This document shows, in pieces, positions 35,148 to 43,964 of a DNA stretch of 64,000 nt (position 1 is its first letter; the number at the start of each line of letters is the position of its first letter). Under the pieces are notes generated by a model. It ran no database searches. It worked only from the letters and a program-made list of their open reading frames with translations, and was not told the origin of the DNA. The translations under genes were made by a program, and so were the position numbers. The stretch is taken from NCBI GenBank assembly GCA_963748925.1, contig CAVVKG010000008.1, positions 124,001 through 188,000 of the forward strand. The letters run 5' to 3'. The DNA comes from Cryomorpha sp963748925. GTDB taxonomy: Bacteria; Bacteroidota; Bacteroidia; Flavobacteriales_D; Cryomorphaceae.

Positions 35148-37978
35148 TTCAATTCGTTTTTTAAATATTTCGCGGTGTATCCCTTGTTGGCTTTTACTAC
35201 TTGCTCGGGTGTGCCCTTCGCGACGATATGACCGCCGGCATCTCCACCTTCAGGACCTAGATCTATCATGTAATCAGCCACCTTTATTATATCAAGATTG
35301 TGTTCCACTACGAGCACTGTATTGCCATTGTCAACCAATCGGTTTAACACATTTATTAACATACTAATGTCCTCAAAATGCAAACCTGTAGTCGGCTCAT
35401 CCATTATGTAGAAGGTACTTCCAGTATCTCTTTTAGAGAGTTCGGAAGCGAGTTTTATGCGTTGTGCCTCTCCACCGGAAAGCGTTGTAGATTGTTGACC
35501 CAGAGTTAAATAACCCAGGCCTACATCTACAAGTGTATTTAGTTTAAGCGCAATTTTAGGAATATCAGAAAAGAACTCAGCCGCATGATTGATGGTCATG
35601 TTTAATACATCGCTTATCGAATTTCCCTTAAATCTTACTTCCAGCGTTTCGCGGTTGTAGCGTTTCCCCTGGCAGGTTTCGCACTCTACGTATACATCCG
35701 GCATGAAGTTCATTTCTATCGTTCTAAGCCCTGCACCTTTGCAGGTTTCACAGCGACCTCCGGAAGTGTTAAACGAGAAACGCCCTATTTTATATCCGCG
35801 TATTTTGGCTTCCGGCATTTCACCAAAAAGTGTTCTAATATGGGTGAATACCCCTGTGTAGGTTGCCGGATTGCTACGCGGAGTTCTACCTATTGGCGAC
35901 TGATCAATTTCAATCACTTTGTCGATATGCTCCAGTCCTTTTACCGACTTGTACTTTAATGGTTCTTTTACTCCCCTGTATATTTCTGCGTTGAGAATAG
36001 GGTAGAGGGTTTGATTAATCAACGTTGATTTTCCGCTTCCTGATACTCCGGTAATGCAAATAAACTTACCCAGAGGTAAATCAATGTCAACATTTTTTAA
36101 GTTGTGCCCTTCGGCGCCTTTCAAGCTTATTTTCTTACCATTGCCTTTTCTGCGTTTCTCCGGAACTGCGATTTCTTTAGCTCCTGTAAGATACTCGGCA
36201 GTGAGGGAATGACTTTTCATAATTTCATCTCCTGTTCCCTGAGCTACAATTTCACCACCGTGAACGCCAGCATATGGACCAATGTCAATAACATGGTCTG
36301 CGGCGAGAATCATGTCTTTATCATGTTCTACAACGAGCACAGAATTTCCAAGATCGCGAAGAGATTGCAGGGAGGCTATGAGCTTGTTATTGTCGCGCTG
36401 GTGCAAGCCGATACTCGGCTCATCCAGAATATAGAGAACTCCTACGAGTTGTGAGCCTATTTGAGTAGCGAGGCGAATGCGCTGCGCTTCACCACCCGAA
36501 AGGGTTTTTGCACTTCTGTTAAGACTCAGATAGTCGAGTCCGACATCCCGTAAAAATCCAGACCTGCTGGTAATTTCTTTCAGGATATCGCGTGCTATTC
36601 GCTCCTGACGTTTTGTAAGGGTCGATTCAATATTGTTAATCCAGGAATCAAAGACGGAGATTCCCATGGACGAAACTTCAGCGATGTTTTTACCATCCAG
36701 CTTAAAGAAAAGAGCTTCCTTTCTCAGGCGGGCACCGTCGCACTTGGGACATACTACTTGATTCATGAAGCTTTTAGCCCAGCGCTGGAGCGGAGCAGAG
36801 CTATTCTCATCAGCTTGCCTGGAAATAAAGTTGACAATACCTTCAAACTGCATGCTAAACTCGTTCACCCCATTTCCGGTATTCACTTTGATGGTTTCAT
36901 CAGTACCGTGCAAAATCTTATTTACCAACTCATCGTCAATTTCTTTGATGGGTGTAGTAAGCTTAAAATCATATTTTTGAAGGAGGGCATCTACCTGATT
37001 AAAAATCCAATTGTTCTTGTAAGATCCCATGGGAGCTAATGCACCGCTTTTTATGCTTTTCTTATCGTCAGGAATAAGTTTAGCTCGGTCTATCTCGCTC
37101 ACGACGCCTATTCCATTGCATCTGCTGCATACGCCATAAGGCGAATTGAATGAAAATAGATTCGGTTCAGGCTCAGGATATGAAATTCCAGTTGTAGGGC
37201 ACATCAGATTTTTACTGAAATGGCGAACAGCTTCGGTTTCTAATGCGTGAACCATTAGAGCTCCTTTGCCCATTTCCATGGCTTTAGCCACGCTCTGACG
37301 CAAACGCTCTTTATCCTTTTGATTTACCACGACGCGGTCTACCACCACCTCAATATCATGAATCTTATACCTGTCGAGCTTGAGATTTTGGGTAATTTCA
37401 GTTATCTCTCCATCAATGCGAGCCCTGATAAAACCCTGCTTTACTATTTGTTCAAAAAGTTCTCTATAATGTCCTTTTCTACCGCGCACAAGAGGAGCCA
37501 GAATGGAAATTTTCTGGTCTCCATAAGAATCAATTATCAAATCAATAATCTGGTCTTCGCTATATTGGACCATTTTCTCACCCGTTTCGTAAGAGTAGGC
37601 GTTTGCCACGCGAGCGTAAAGCAATCTTAGAAAATCGTAAATCTCAGTAATTGTACCCACGGTTGATCGCGGGCTCTTGCTTATTGTTTTTTGTTCAATG
37701 CTAATTACCGGGCTAAGACCTGTAATTTGGTCAACATCGGGTCGTTCCATATTGCCAAGAAATTGCCTGGCATACGCTGAAAAAGTTTCAATATAACGTC
37801 TTTGTCCTTCGGCATATAGGGTATCGAAAGCTAGCGATGACTTACCGCTGCCGCTTAAACCGGTAATTACTACCAGTTTATTACGCGGTATTACAACATC
37901 AATATTTTTTAAATTGTGAACTCTGGCACCACGTACTTCTATTTGGGCCAGTTCTTCAAGGGTGTTTGTTTCTTGCAC
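35144..37978 (-). CDS. uvrA: Excinuclease ABC subunit A
   Basis: UvrA, 944 residues, the damage-recognition ATPase of nucleotide excision repair. Two ABC modules are present: Walker A GLSGSGKSSLAF and GVSGSGKSTLIN, and signatures LSGGEAQRIRLA and LSGGEAQRIKLA. The C-terminal zinc finger is complete (CETCKGAGLRTIE ... CETCQGK). The first zinc module reads CPTTG and CSRCNGIG, so one of four cysteines is Thr, as I recall for other Bacteroidota. Translation must begin at GTG 37978: an in-frame TAA lies 12 bases upstream and no ATG fits. It sits 5 bases after the lytic transglycosylase gene and overlaps the LOG gene by 4 bases. No LexA-like site is visible; expression appears tied to the upstream operon. 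Confidence 0.97.
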   Translation of the reverse strand: MQETNTLEELAQIEVRGARVHNLKNIDVVIPRNKLVVITGLSGSGKSSLAFDTLYAEGQRRYIETFSAYARQFLGNMERPDVDQITGLSPVISIEQKTISKSPRSTVGTITEIYDFLRLLYARVANAYSYETGEKMVQYSEDQIIDLIIDSYGDQKISILAPLVRGRKGHYRELFEQIVKQGFIRARIDGEITEITQNLKLDRYKIHDIEVVVDRVVVNQKDKERLRQSVAKAMEMGKGALMVHALETEAVRHFSKNLMCPTTGISYPEPEPNLFSFNSPYGVCSRCNGIGVVSEIDRAKLIPDDKKSIKSGALAPMGSYKNNWIFNQVDALLQKYDFKLTTPIKEIDDELVNKILHGTDETIKVNTGNGVNEFSMQFEGIVNFISRQADENSSAPLQRWAKSFMNQVVCPKCDGARLRKEALFFKLDGKNIAEVSSMGISVFDSWINNIESTLTKRQERIARDILKEITSRSGFLRDVGLDYLSLNRSAKTLSGGEAQRIRLATQIGSQLVGVLYILDEPSIGLHQRDNNKLIASLQSLRDLGNSVLVVEHDKDMILAADHVIDIGPYAGVHGGEIVAQGTGDEIMKSHSLTAEYLTGAKEIAVPEKRRKGNGKKISLKGAEGHNLKNVDIDLPLGKFICITGVSGSGKSTLINQTLYPILNAEIYRGVKEPLKYKSVKGLEHIDKVIEIDQSPIGRTPRSNPATYTGVFTHIRTLFGEMPEAKIRGYKIGRFSFNTSGGRCETCKGAGLRTIEMNFMPDVYVECETCQGKRYNRETLEVRFKGNSISDVLNMTINHAAEFFSDIPKIALKLNTLVDVGLGYLTLGQQSTTLSGGEAQRIKLASELSKRDTGSTFYIMDEPTTGLHFEDISMLINVLNRLVDNGNTVLVVEHNLDIIKVADYMIDLGPEGGDAGGHIVAKGTPEQVVKANKGYTAKYLKNELK

Positions 37979-37983
37979 TGTTT

Positions 37984-39003
37984 TTATTTAATTGAATCAC
38001 TACTTAAAGTGTCAATTAAGGCTTTTTGTTCAGGTCTAAGCTCAAATGGCACTAATCCCGTTTCAGTTGATTTGGGGAGCTTGATTTTATACTCTTTTTT
38101 ATCCGGGTTAGTGATATACGTATCTCTTAGCCAAGGATTAAGAATTTTTAAAATTTTGTAGTTTATTCCATTTTCGAAAGCGAAATCGGTGAAGTCGCTT
38201 ACCGCAGAGTCTACTGTTACTTCGTAAGTTTCATAAGGTTGGTAAAGATCCTTTGGCCTAAAATGGAATCCATATTGAGCCGGTTTGCTTAAAAGCTCTT
38301 TTACAGCAATGGTCCTGTAAAGGTATCTGCCTGTTTCTGTATTTAGCAGAAGGTCGTAGTAGTTGTCAGCTTTTTGTCTGTCAACTTGTTTTGCCAGTCC
38401 ATACATACCCATATTGTAAGAAGCTGCTGCCATGGTCCAGCTGCCATAGCGTTCATAGGCTGTTTTAAGATATTTACAAGCTGCGACAGTCGATTTTTCT
38501 ACACTGTAACGTTCATCAACTTCATTATTGATTTCCAAGCCATACTCACGGCCTGTATCGCGCAATAATTGCCAATAGCCCGTTGCTCCTGCCGGAGATA
38601 CTACGTTTTCAAGACCACTTTCTATGACTGCCAGATACTTAAAATCATCTGGTACACCTTGCTCGGCCAGGATAGGTTCAATTACCGGAAACCAGCGATT
38701 AGCTCTTTTGTGAAATAGAAGGGATTGAGATTGCCAATAGGTGTTTACCAGCAATTCACGGTCAAGGCTTTCTCTTACATCCTCTATTTGCAATGGCACC
38801 TGCTCGCCGGCAAAAGTCATTTCTGACGGCATATTGAGCGAAAAGATTTTATAACTGTCGTTAAAATACCGTTGGTATGATAGATCCACGTTTGCTGTCT
38901 CTGACGAAAACGAAGCGGCTATCCATCCCAAACCGGCCATTGTAACTAGTAAAAGCAAAAAAGCCGAAACTTTCGTAATTGTATTTAAGGGGGTGATTTT
39001 CAT
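37984..39003 (-). CDS. MltD-like lytic murein transglycosylase (SLT domain)
   Basis: A 339-residue envelope protein with an N-terminal membrane anchor or signal (VSAFLLLLVTMAGLGWIAAS). The SLT domain spans about 105-250: LAVIESGLENVVSPAGATGY gives the catalytic Glu in IESG, then GYWQLL, and the AAASYNMGMYGL helix. The enzyme cleaves the MurNAc-GlcNAc bond of peptidoglycan to form 1,6-anhydro ends. Unlike E. coli MltD it has no LysM repeats; the last 80 residues resemble the linker before them. It is 2 bases from the WecA-like gene and 5 bases from uvrA. Within an exopolysaccharide operon, it could open the wall for the export channel. Confidence 0.87.
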   Translation of the reverse strand: MKITPLNTITKVSAFLLLLVTMAGLGWIAASFSSETANVDLSYQRYFNDSYKIFSLNMPSEMTFAGEQVPLQIEDVRESLDRELLVNTYWQSQSLLFHKRANRWFPVIEPILAEQGVPDDFKYLAVIESGLENVVSPAGATGYWQLLRDTGREYGLEINNEVDERYSVEKSTVAACKYLKTAYERYGSWTMAAASYNMGMYGLAKQVDRQKADNYYDLLLNTETGRYLYRTIAVKELLSKPAQYGFHFRPKDLYQPYETYEVTVDSAVSDFTDFAFENGINYKILKILNPWLRDTYITNPDKKEYKIKLPKSTETGLVPFELRPEQKALIDTLSSDSIK

Positions 39004-39005
39004 AT

Positions 39006-40121
39006 TTAATCTTTTTCTGTGTGTTGGGTGTTAGCTTCTACGCCATTACCTGACCTTTTGTTATACTCTGTGACACCAAATAATAGCAAAAATACGGCCA
39101 GAGGGAAAGCAATACTTAAACTGACGATTAGAATATTTGATGCTGTTCCCATTGAAACTAGTAGGAAATAGAAAACTACAGATATTAAGGCAATTGTACA
39201 AAATAAAGCTGCTACTTGTTTGTCAGAAAATCCCAAATAAGATAAATTGTGAGTTGTATGGTCTTTTCCTCCCACAAATGGAGATTGACCCCTCCTGATT
39301 CTATTAATAGTTACCGTAGCTGTATCAACAAGAGGAAGAATAAAAACAAGTGCGAGTGCTGCAATTCCAAATAGTGGGCTTGAATCTCCGGCAAGTGTCT
39401 CAGCATTCCAGCAATAACGGATGCCGATATACCCCAGAAACACGCCTATAAACTGGCTGCCTGTGTCGCCCATATACATTCGGCTGGGATGCCAGTTGTA
39501 GAACAAAAAACCAACAAGTGCAGCGAGTATTCCAATTAAAATTAAAAAATCGACCCCACCAAATTGTCCGTGAAGAATAATATACCCCAATGCCGCGACT
39601 AAAATAAAAGCGGTGACTGAAGTGGCGATTCCATCCATATTATCAAGCATATTGATAGAATTCATGATGCCGATTACCCACAATATGGTGAGCGTACCAT
39701 TCAGAATTTCTTGATCAAATATTTCTATTCTTGTGTCTGTTACAAGTAGGATAATGCCGCAAAGTACCTGTACAGTAAATTTTAAAATAGGGCGTGTGTT
39801 ATATGCATCATCAGTTAGGCCTAAAAGGAATCCCATGGTGCCCGCGACTAGCAGACCTAAAATGGGCTTGCTGGAAAATATATGAGTGGGATCAAATAGA
39901 ATGGAATAGACGCAAATACTGATCAAAAAAATAATGAAAAATGCCAAGCCGCCAATTGCGGGCTTTGTTTCTTCACTCCACCTTACAACCGCTCCAGGCT
40001 GGTTTTTTGTTCCCAGAGTTTTCACAAATCTCAGTAGTATACTGTTGATTAGCAATGAGAAAGCAGTCATGCCGCAAAAAAAGAAAGTATACAGTATAGC
40101 GAGGTAGAAAGTATTGGACAT
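39006..40121 (-). CDS. WecA/MraY-superfamily polyprenyl-phosphate sugar-1-phosphate transferase
   Basis: A 371-residue inner-membrane enzyme with about ten helices that moves a sugar-1-phosphate from UDP-sugar to undecaprenyl phosphate, starting a lipid-linked glycan. Key motifs: SINMLDNMDGIA (the DD/NxxD metal site), YMGDTGSQFIG, and the cytosolic loop GKDHTTHNLSYLG, whose His-x-x-His matches the WecA group rather than MraY. It lies inside an exopolysaccharide operon (after rfbC), so it probably primes the repeat unit. MraY can be ruled out from the loop and from the absence of mur neighbours. Sugar substrate is unknown; UDP-GlcNAc is typical of this group. Confidence 0.87.
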   Translation of the reverse strand: MSNTFYLAILYTFFFCGMTAFSLLINSILLRFVKTLGTKNQPGAVVRWSEETKPAIGGLAFFIIFLISICVYSILFDPTHIFSSKPILGLLVAGTMGFLLGLTDDAYNTRPILKFTVQVLCGIILLVTDTRIEIFDQEILNGTLTILWVIGIMNSINMLDNMDGIATSVTAFILVAALGYIILHGQFGGVDFLILIGILAALVGFLFYNWHPSRMYMGDTGSQFIGVFLGYIGIRYCWNAETLAGDSSPLFGIAALALVFILPLVDTATVTINRIRRGQSPFVGGKDHTTHNLSYLGFSDKQVAALFCTIALISVVFYFLLVSMGTASNILIVSLSIAFPLAVFLLLFGVTEYNKRSGNGVEANTQHTEKD

Positions 40122-40123
40122 AC

Positions 40124-40672
40124 CTAAAATGGTGAGTTAAAGGACTGTAAAGTAATACTGTTTTTTTGATCTTTATCTGAAAGGATGGGATTCTTTATCC
40201 CCCAATCGATATGAATATCTTCGTCATTCCACTTGATAGCCACTTCGCTTTCCTTGTTGTACATACCGGTACATTTATAACAAAAAACGGTATTATCCTC
40301 TAGAACTGCAAAACCATGGGCAAAACCTGGTGGAATATATAGTTGGTGTTTGTTTTCACCTGATAATAGCGCACTTTGATATTTTCCGTAAGTGGGTGAT
40401 TTTTTTCGAATGTCTACAGCTACATCAAGTACCTTTCCCTGCACTACACGCACCAGCTTGCCTTGAGCGTATGGAGGTTTCTGAAGATGAAGCCCACGCA
40501 ATACACCGTAATTTGATTTCGACTCATTGTCCTGCACGAAGTCCAGGTTGAGGCCCGTGAGGTCATTAAATTGCTTTTGGTTGAAGCTTTCAAAGAAATA
40601 TCCTCTCTCATCGGAAAAAACGCGAGGCTTTATAAGAATAAGTCCTTCAATTTCAAATCTTTCTATTTGCAT
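40124..40672 (-). CDS. rfbC: dTDP-4-dehydrorhamnose 3,5-epimerase
   Basis: RmlC/RfbC cupin enzyme, 182 residues, the usual length. It epimerises dTDP-6-deoxy-D-xylo-4-hexulose at C3 and C5 in dTDP-L-rhamnose synthesis. Visible residues include the N-terminal IEGLILIKPRVFSDERGYF, the catalytic His in GVLRGLHLQ, the PPGFAHGFAVLED strand and the acidic/tyrosine site YKCTGMYNKESE. The start overlaps the Wzc stop by one base. RfbA, B and D are not in the window, so rhamnose (or a related 6-deoxy sugar) synthesis needs genes elsewhere. It marks the operon product as probably rhamnose-containing. Confidence 0.93.
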   Translation of the reverse strand: MQIERFEIEGLILIKPRVFSDERGYFFESFNQKQFNDLTGLNLDFVQDNESKSNYGVLRGLHLQKPPYAQGKLVRVVQGKVLDVAVDIRKKSPTYGKYQSALLSGENKHQLYIPPGFAHGFAVLEDNTVFCYKCTGMYNKESEVAIKWNDEDIHIDWGIKNPILSDKDQKNSITLQSFNSPF

Positions 40673-43134
40673 TAACTTTTAAAAATTCTTCCCAGCCAGC
40701 TGCCTTCGGCTTGCTTTTTATTATCGTCGTAATACCCGTATCCATACCCATAGCCATACCCGTAACCGTATCCATAGCCGTATCCATAGCTATAGCCATA
40801 TTTATTTCGATCTACATCTACACAGTTGAGCACTACAGAGAGCTTGTGAAGGTTGTTCTCATTAATCAGCCTGTCAACCATTTGCACGTATTGCTTTTTA
40901 GAGAAATCTGCTCTAAAAATGAAGATGGGATGATCGGCTTGTTTTATCATTTGAATTCCATCAGTAACAAGTCCTACAGGTGGGTTGTCAATGATAATTA
41001 CGTCATAATCACGTTTGAGTTGCTTGAGCACTTCCTTCATTTTATTGCTGATAATAAGTTCAGCAGGATTCGGAGGAATAGGGCCGGCAGTGATAAAATC
41101 AAGGTTATCTACTTTACTGTGCTGAATACAGTTTTCCAAAGGCGACTTGCCGATAAGAATGGTACTCATACCGCGAATATTGTCAACATCAAATCCGAGG
41201 TGGATTTTTGGCTTTCTCATATCGAGGTCAATTACAATAACACGTTGTCCGGAGTAGGCTATTATTCCGGCGAGATTTATTGCTACAAAAGTTTTCCCTT
41301 CACCAGAGGTGGTTGATGTAATAGCAACCGTACGCGCATCTTCACCCTTATCTGCCTCGCCCATAAATTGCAAGTTGGTACGCAAACTCCTGAATGCTTC
41401 CGAGATCATAGATTTTGGACTCTTGTCGATAAGCAACTGAGAGGTAGGGATATCCTTTTTGTACTTAGGTATCATTCCCAAAATAGTAATCGAGGCATTA
41501 GAAAGCTTGGTTATTTCGCTAAGGGAAGTGATATTATTATGCAATAAATATTTGATAATGATAATCGCCAGACTCATAAGTATTCCGGCCACGATGGCAC
41601 TTGAAGTTATGAGGCCTTTCTTAGGCGAAATTGGTTCATTGCTGCTTATAACTTGTTCCAGTACTCGATTTTCAGGCACATATCCCGCTTGTGAAATTCG
41701 GTATTGCGTTTTCTTTTCCAATAGTAAAGTATAGTACTTTTCATTGATGTCGAAGAGTCGCTTCAAGCGGGCATACTCAAGCTCTTTTTTAGGTAAGGTT
41801 CCAAAATCACCTTCGTATTCCAGGATTTTAGCTTCCAGGAAATCCTTGCGGATTGAAAGTTTGTCAAGTGCCGACTTAATACTTTCGATGATCAGATTTT
41901 TCTGAATGTTAATGCTGTAATCAAGGGCCTGAACACGCGAACTCGTTTCCTTCAAATCAAACTGAATTTCTTCACGCTGAACCAGCAATTCTCTGAGTTG
42001 ATTGAGCATCGCGGCAATCGATGTCTCGTATTTTGTGCCGGTAAGGAGGGGGATAATATTGTACACATTCATTCCGTCATTTTCTTCGGAAGAAATGGTT
42101 GCCAATACTTGAGTAAGCATATTCGTTTCCAGATCTACCATCACCATTTCGTCTTCATACTGCCTGAAATAGTCAAAGTATAAAGATGCCAAATTGTCGA
42201 GATTGGAAATCTTGTTTTCTTTCTTATAAATATTTAGTTGAAGTTCAGAGTCACGCAGATTTTGATAAACTGTATCAAGCTGGCTGTCAATAAATTTCAG
42301 AATGCTTTTCGCGCTTTTCTCTCTGTTTTCAAGGTCAAATTGAATGTATTCAGTTGAATGGGTGACCACAAAATCGCGGGCAATACCAGGATTGTTATCC
42401 TTCAGGCTTATCTCAATTGTTTGCGCAGTGCTGTTGAGAATTTTAATCCCCATTTGCCTGATATATTTGCTGGCAAGCGTTCCCGGCCGATTGAGCTTAA
42501 AGTAAAATTCTATTTCTCCATCTTCAACCCGCTTAAAGTGATTGGCGTCTATAACGAGCAGTTTGTATTCAAAATAGTTGTTAGAAACGGTTTTACCAAC
42601 TCTCTCTGTCTCACCCAACTCTCTCTCCCCGAGTTTGAGCTGGTAGGTGTTGTCTTTATTAAAATGAACAAAAATTGGGCTGTCCATTATAGACGAGTCT
42701 CTAATGCTAATAAGCTCTATAACGAACGATGATGTAGGATAGCGTTGATCGGTGAGCACTTTTCCTTTCTCAAAATAGGAGATTTCGAGAGGTAATTTTT
42801 TCACGACCCGTGTTACAAGCAGTTTAGATTTCATGAGCTCTATCTCTGCGAGGATAGAATTGTCTTCATAAAATTGATTTACGTTCAAAATCTGCTTGGC
42901 ATTGTCTTTATTGCTGAGCTGGAGAATGGTCCTGGCCTCGTACACCGGAGCGGTATAGCGTAAATACAGATAGGCACCTGTAAGTGCAACGCAAATTATT
43001 ATGGCTACCAGATAGAGGTTCTTCCTTAGAATGTGAAGAAACAAGCCTAGCTCAAATTCATTGCTGAAATTTGTTAGCCTCTCTCTATAGCTATCAAAAT
43101 TGCTATTGAGCTTATTTATGTCTTCATTATACAT
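40672..43134 (-). CDS. Wzc-like polysaccharide co-polymerase / tyrosine autokinase
   Basis: An 820-residue inner-membrane protein controlling chain length and export of an exopolysaccharide. It has an N-terminal Wzz domain with a first membrane helix near residues 35-55 (LVAIIICVALTGAYLYL), a long periplasmic coiled-coil region, a second helix near 505-525, and a C-terminal BY-kinase domain: Walker A TSTTSGEGKTFVAINLAG, Walker A' VIVIDLDMRKP and Walker B DVIIIDNPP. The tail is striking: 13 tyrosines, mostly as Tyr-Gly repeats, then YDDNKK and WLGRIF. Tail tyrosines are the autophosphorylation targets in this family. It lies 6 bases after the Wza-like gene. The repeat is coded by DNA at 40732-40800. 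Confidence 0.92.
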   Translation of the reverse strand: MYNEDINKLNSNFDSYRERLTNFSNEFELGLFLHILRKNLYLVAIIICVALTGAYLYLRYTAPVYEARTILQLSNKDNAKQILNVNQFYEDNSILAEIELMKSKLLVTRVVKKLPLEISYFEKGKVLTDQRYPTSSFVIELISIRDSSIMDSPIFVHFNKDNTYQLKLGERELGETERVGKTVSNNYFEYKLLVIDANHFKRVEDGEIEFYFKLNRPGTLASKYIRQMGIKILNSTAQTIEISLKDNNPGIARDFVVTHSTEYIQFDLENREKSAKSILKFIDSQLDTVYQNLRDSELQLNIYKKENKISNLDNLASLYFDYFRQYEDEMVMVDLETNMLTQVLATISSEENDGMNVYNIIPLLTGTKYETSIAAMLNQLRELLVQREEIQFDLKETSSRVQALDYSINIQKNLIIESIKSALDKLSIRKDFLEAKILEYEGDFGTLPKKELEYARLKRLFDINEKYYTLLLEKKTQYRISQAGYVPENRVLEQVISSNEPISPKKGLITSSAIVAGILMSLAIIIIKYLLHNNITSLSEITKLSNASITILGMIPKYKKDIPTSQLLIDKSPKSMISEAFRSLRTNLQFMGEADKGEDARTVAITSTTSGEGKTFVAINLAGIIAYSGQRVIVIDLDMRKPKIHLGFDVDNIRGMSTILIGKSPLENCIQHSKVDNLDFITAGPIPPNPAELIISNKMKEVLKQLKRDYDVIIIDNPPVGLVTDGIQMIKQADHPIFIFRADFSKKQYVQMVDRLINENNLHKLSVVLNCVDVDRNKYGYSYGYGYGYGYGYGYGYGYGYYDDNKKQAEGSWLGRIFKS
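40732..40800. repeat. Coding micro-repeat for the Tyr-Gly tail of Wzc
   Basis: A 69-base in-frame tract of 6-base units (TAY GGN on the minus strand), 23 codons alternating Tyr with Gly (one Ser). The wobble bases vary, so it is degenerate at DNA level, but near-identical 12-base and 18-base blocks recur and could allow slippage in steps of whole codons. Confidence 0.75.
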
Positions 43135-43140
43135 CCTTGT

Positions 43141-43923
43141 CTAAAAGCTTCTAGCGAGTGTGATGATAAGAACTGTAGTCGTGATAAGCGTAATAACGGG
43201 AGCGATTTCTTTAACTATCTCGCTGGCAATGAGTGGAAGTGGTTCAACATATATTATGTCGTTGGGCTGTACAATTAAGTCGGCTTCCGCCAATCCATCA
43301 ATGGTAGAAAGGTCTATTTGATAAATATCCCGCCCGCCTGTTTCTTTGTTTTCTCTTATTAGTTTTATCTTACTCGCTATACCACGATCTGCCACCCCGC
43401 CTGCCAAAGCTAGTGCTTCGAGAACGGTAGTATTGGCGTTAACCAAGGTAATAACCTGAGCCCGACCGCCGTTACCGGGCGATACAATAACACGATTATT
43501 ACTTACTTGAAGAATTACAAACGGCTCGTTATAGTAGAGGCTGTACATTTCTTCAAGCTTAGATTCTGCCTCACGGATGCTTAAGCCTTCAAGATTAACC
43601 CTGCCTAAAACAGGGAGTTTTGCGGTTCCGTCTTTACCTACCAGGTAGCTTATTTGATTCCGACCCGTGTTCATATTATTATTCTGATTGCTTCCACCTG
43701 AAAGTATGGTAGAACCCAATCCATTTTCAATAAGAACATGACCGTCACCGGTAAAAAAGCTTAGCGTAATTATATTGTTAGGCGCAATACGCGTTTCAGG
43801 ATCCAGCGTATCAGGTAATTCATCGTATACATAATCTGTAGGCGTTTTAAAGAGAATGTCCTTATTTACGGTGCAGCTTCCCAATAAAATTGCCATCGAA
43901 AGCCAAAAAAGCACGTGCCTCAT
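43141..43923 (-). CDS. Wza-like polysaccharide export lipoprotein
   Basis: A 260-residue outer-membrane polysaccharide export protein. Lipobox LLGSC at 13-17 (mature CTVNKDILF). A Poly_export domain follows, with APNNIITLSFFTGDG and VGKDGTAKLPVLGRVNLEGL, then an SLBB domain (ITLVNANTTVLEALALAGGV, VQPNDIIYVEPL). The last 25 residues (IAPVITLITTTVLIITLARS) are a membrane segment, as in Bacteroidota Wza homologues whose C-terminal helix lines the outer-membrane pore. It precedes the Wzc gene by 6 bases, the usual partner order, and together they form the export machine of the operon. Confidence 0.9.
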   Translation of the reverse strand: MRHVLFWLSMAILLGSCTVNKDILFKTPTDYVYDELPDTLDPETRIAPNNIITLSFFTGDGHVLIENGLGSTILSGGSNQNNNMNTGRNQISYLVGKDGTAKLPVLGRVNLEGLSIREAESKLEEMYSLYYNEPFVILQVSNNRVIVSPGNGGRAQVITLVNANTTVLEALALAGGVADRGIASKIKLIRENKETGGRDIYQIDLSTIDGLAEADLIVQPNDIIYVEPLPLIASEIVKEIAPVITLITTTVLIITLARSF

Positions 43924-43964
43924 GCGTTGGTAGTGTTCAGATTTAATAGCCGAAAGTATTAAAA

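Noticed and set aside
39006..40121. MraY (phospho-MurNAc-pentapeptide transferase)
   Set aside because: The cytosolic loop has the WecA-type His motif and the neighbours are exopolysaccharide genes, not the mur/fts cluster.
40711..41316. A 201-codon plus-strand open frame at the 3' end of the Wzc gene
   Set aside because: It is the mirror of the Wzc kinase domain and Tyr-Gly tract, giving an artificial Ile/Val/Pro repeat.
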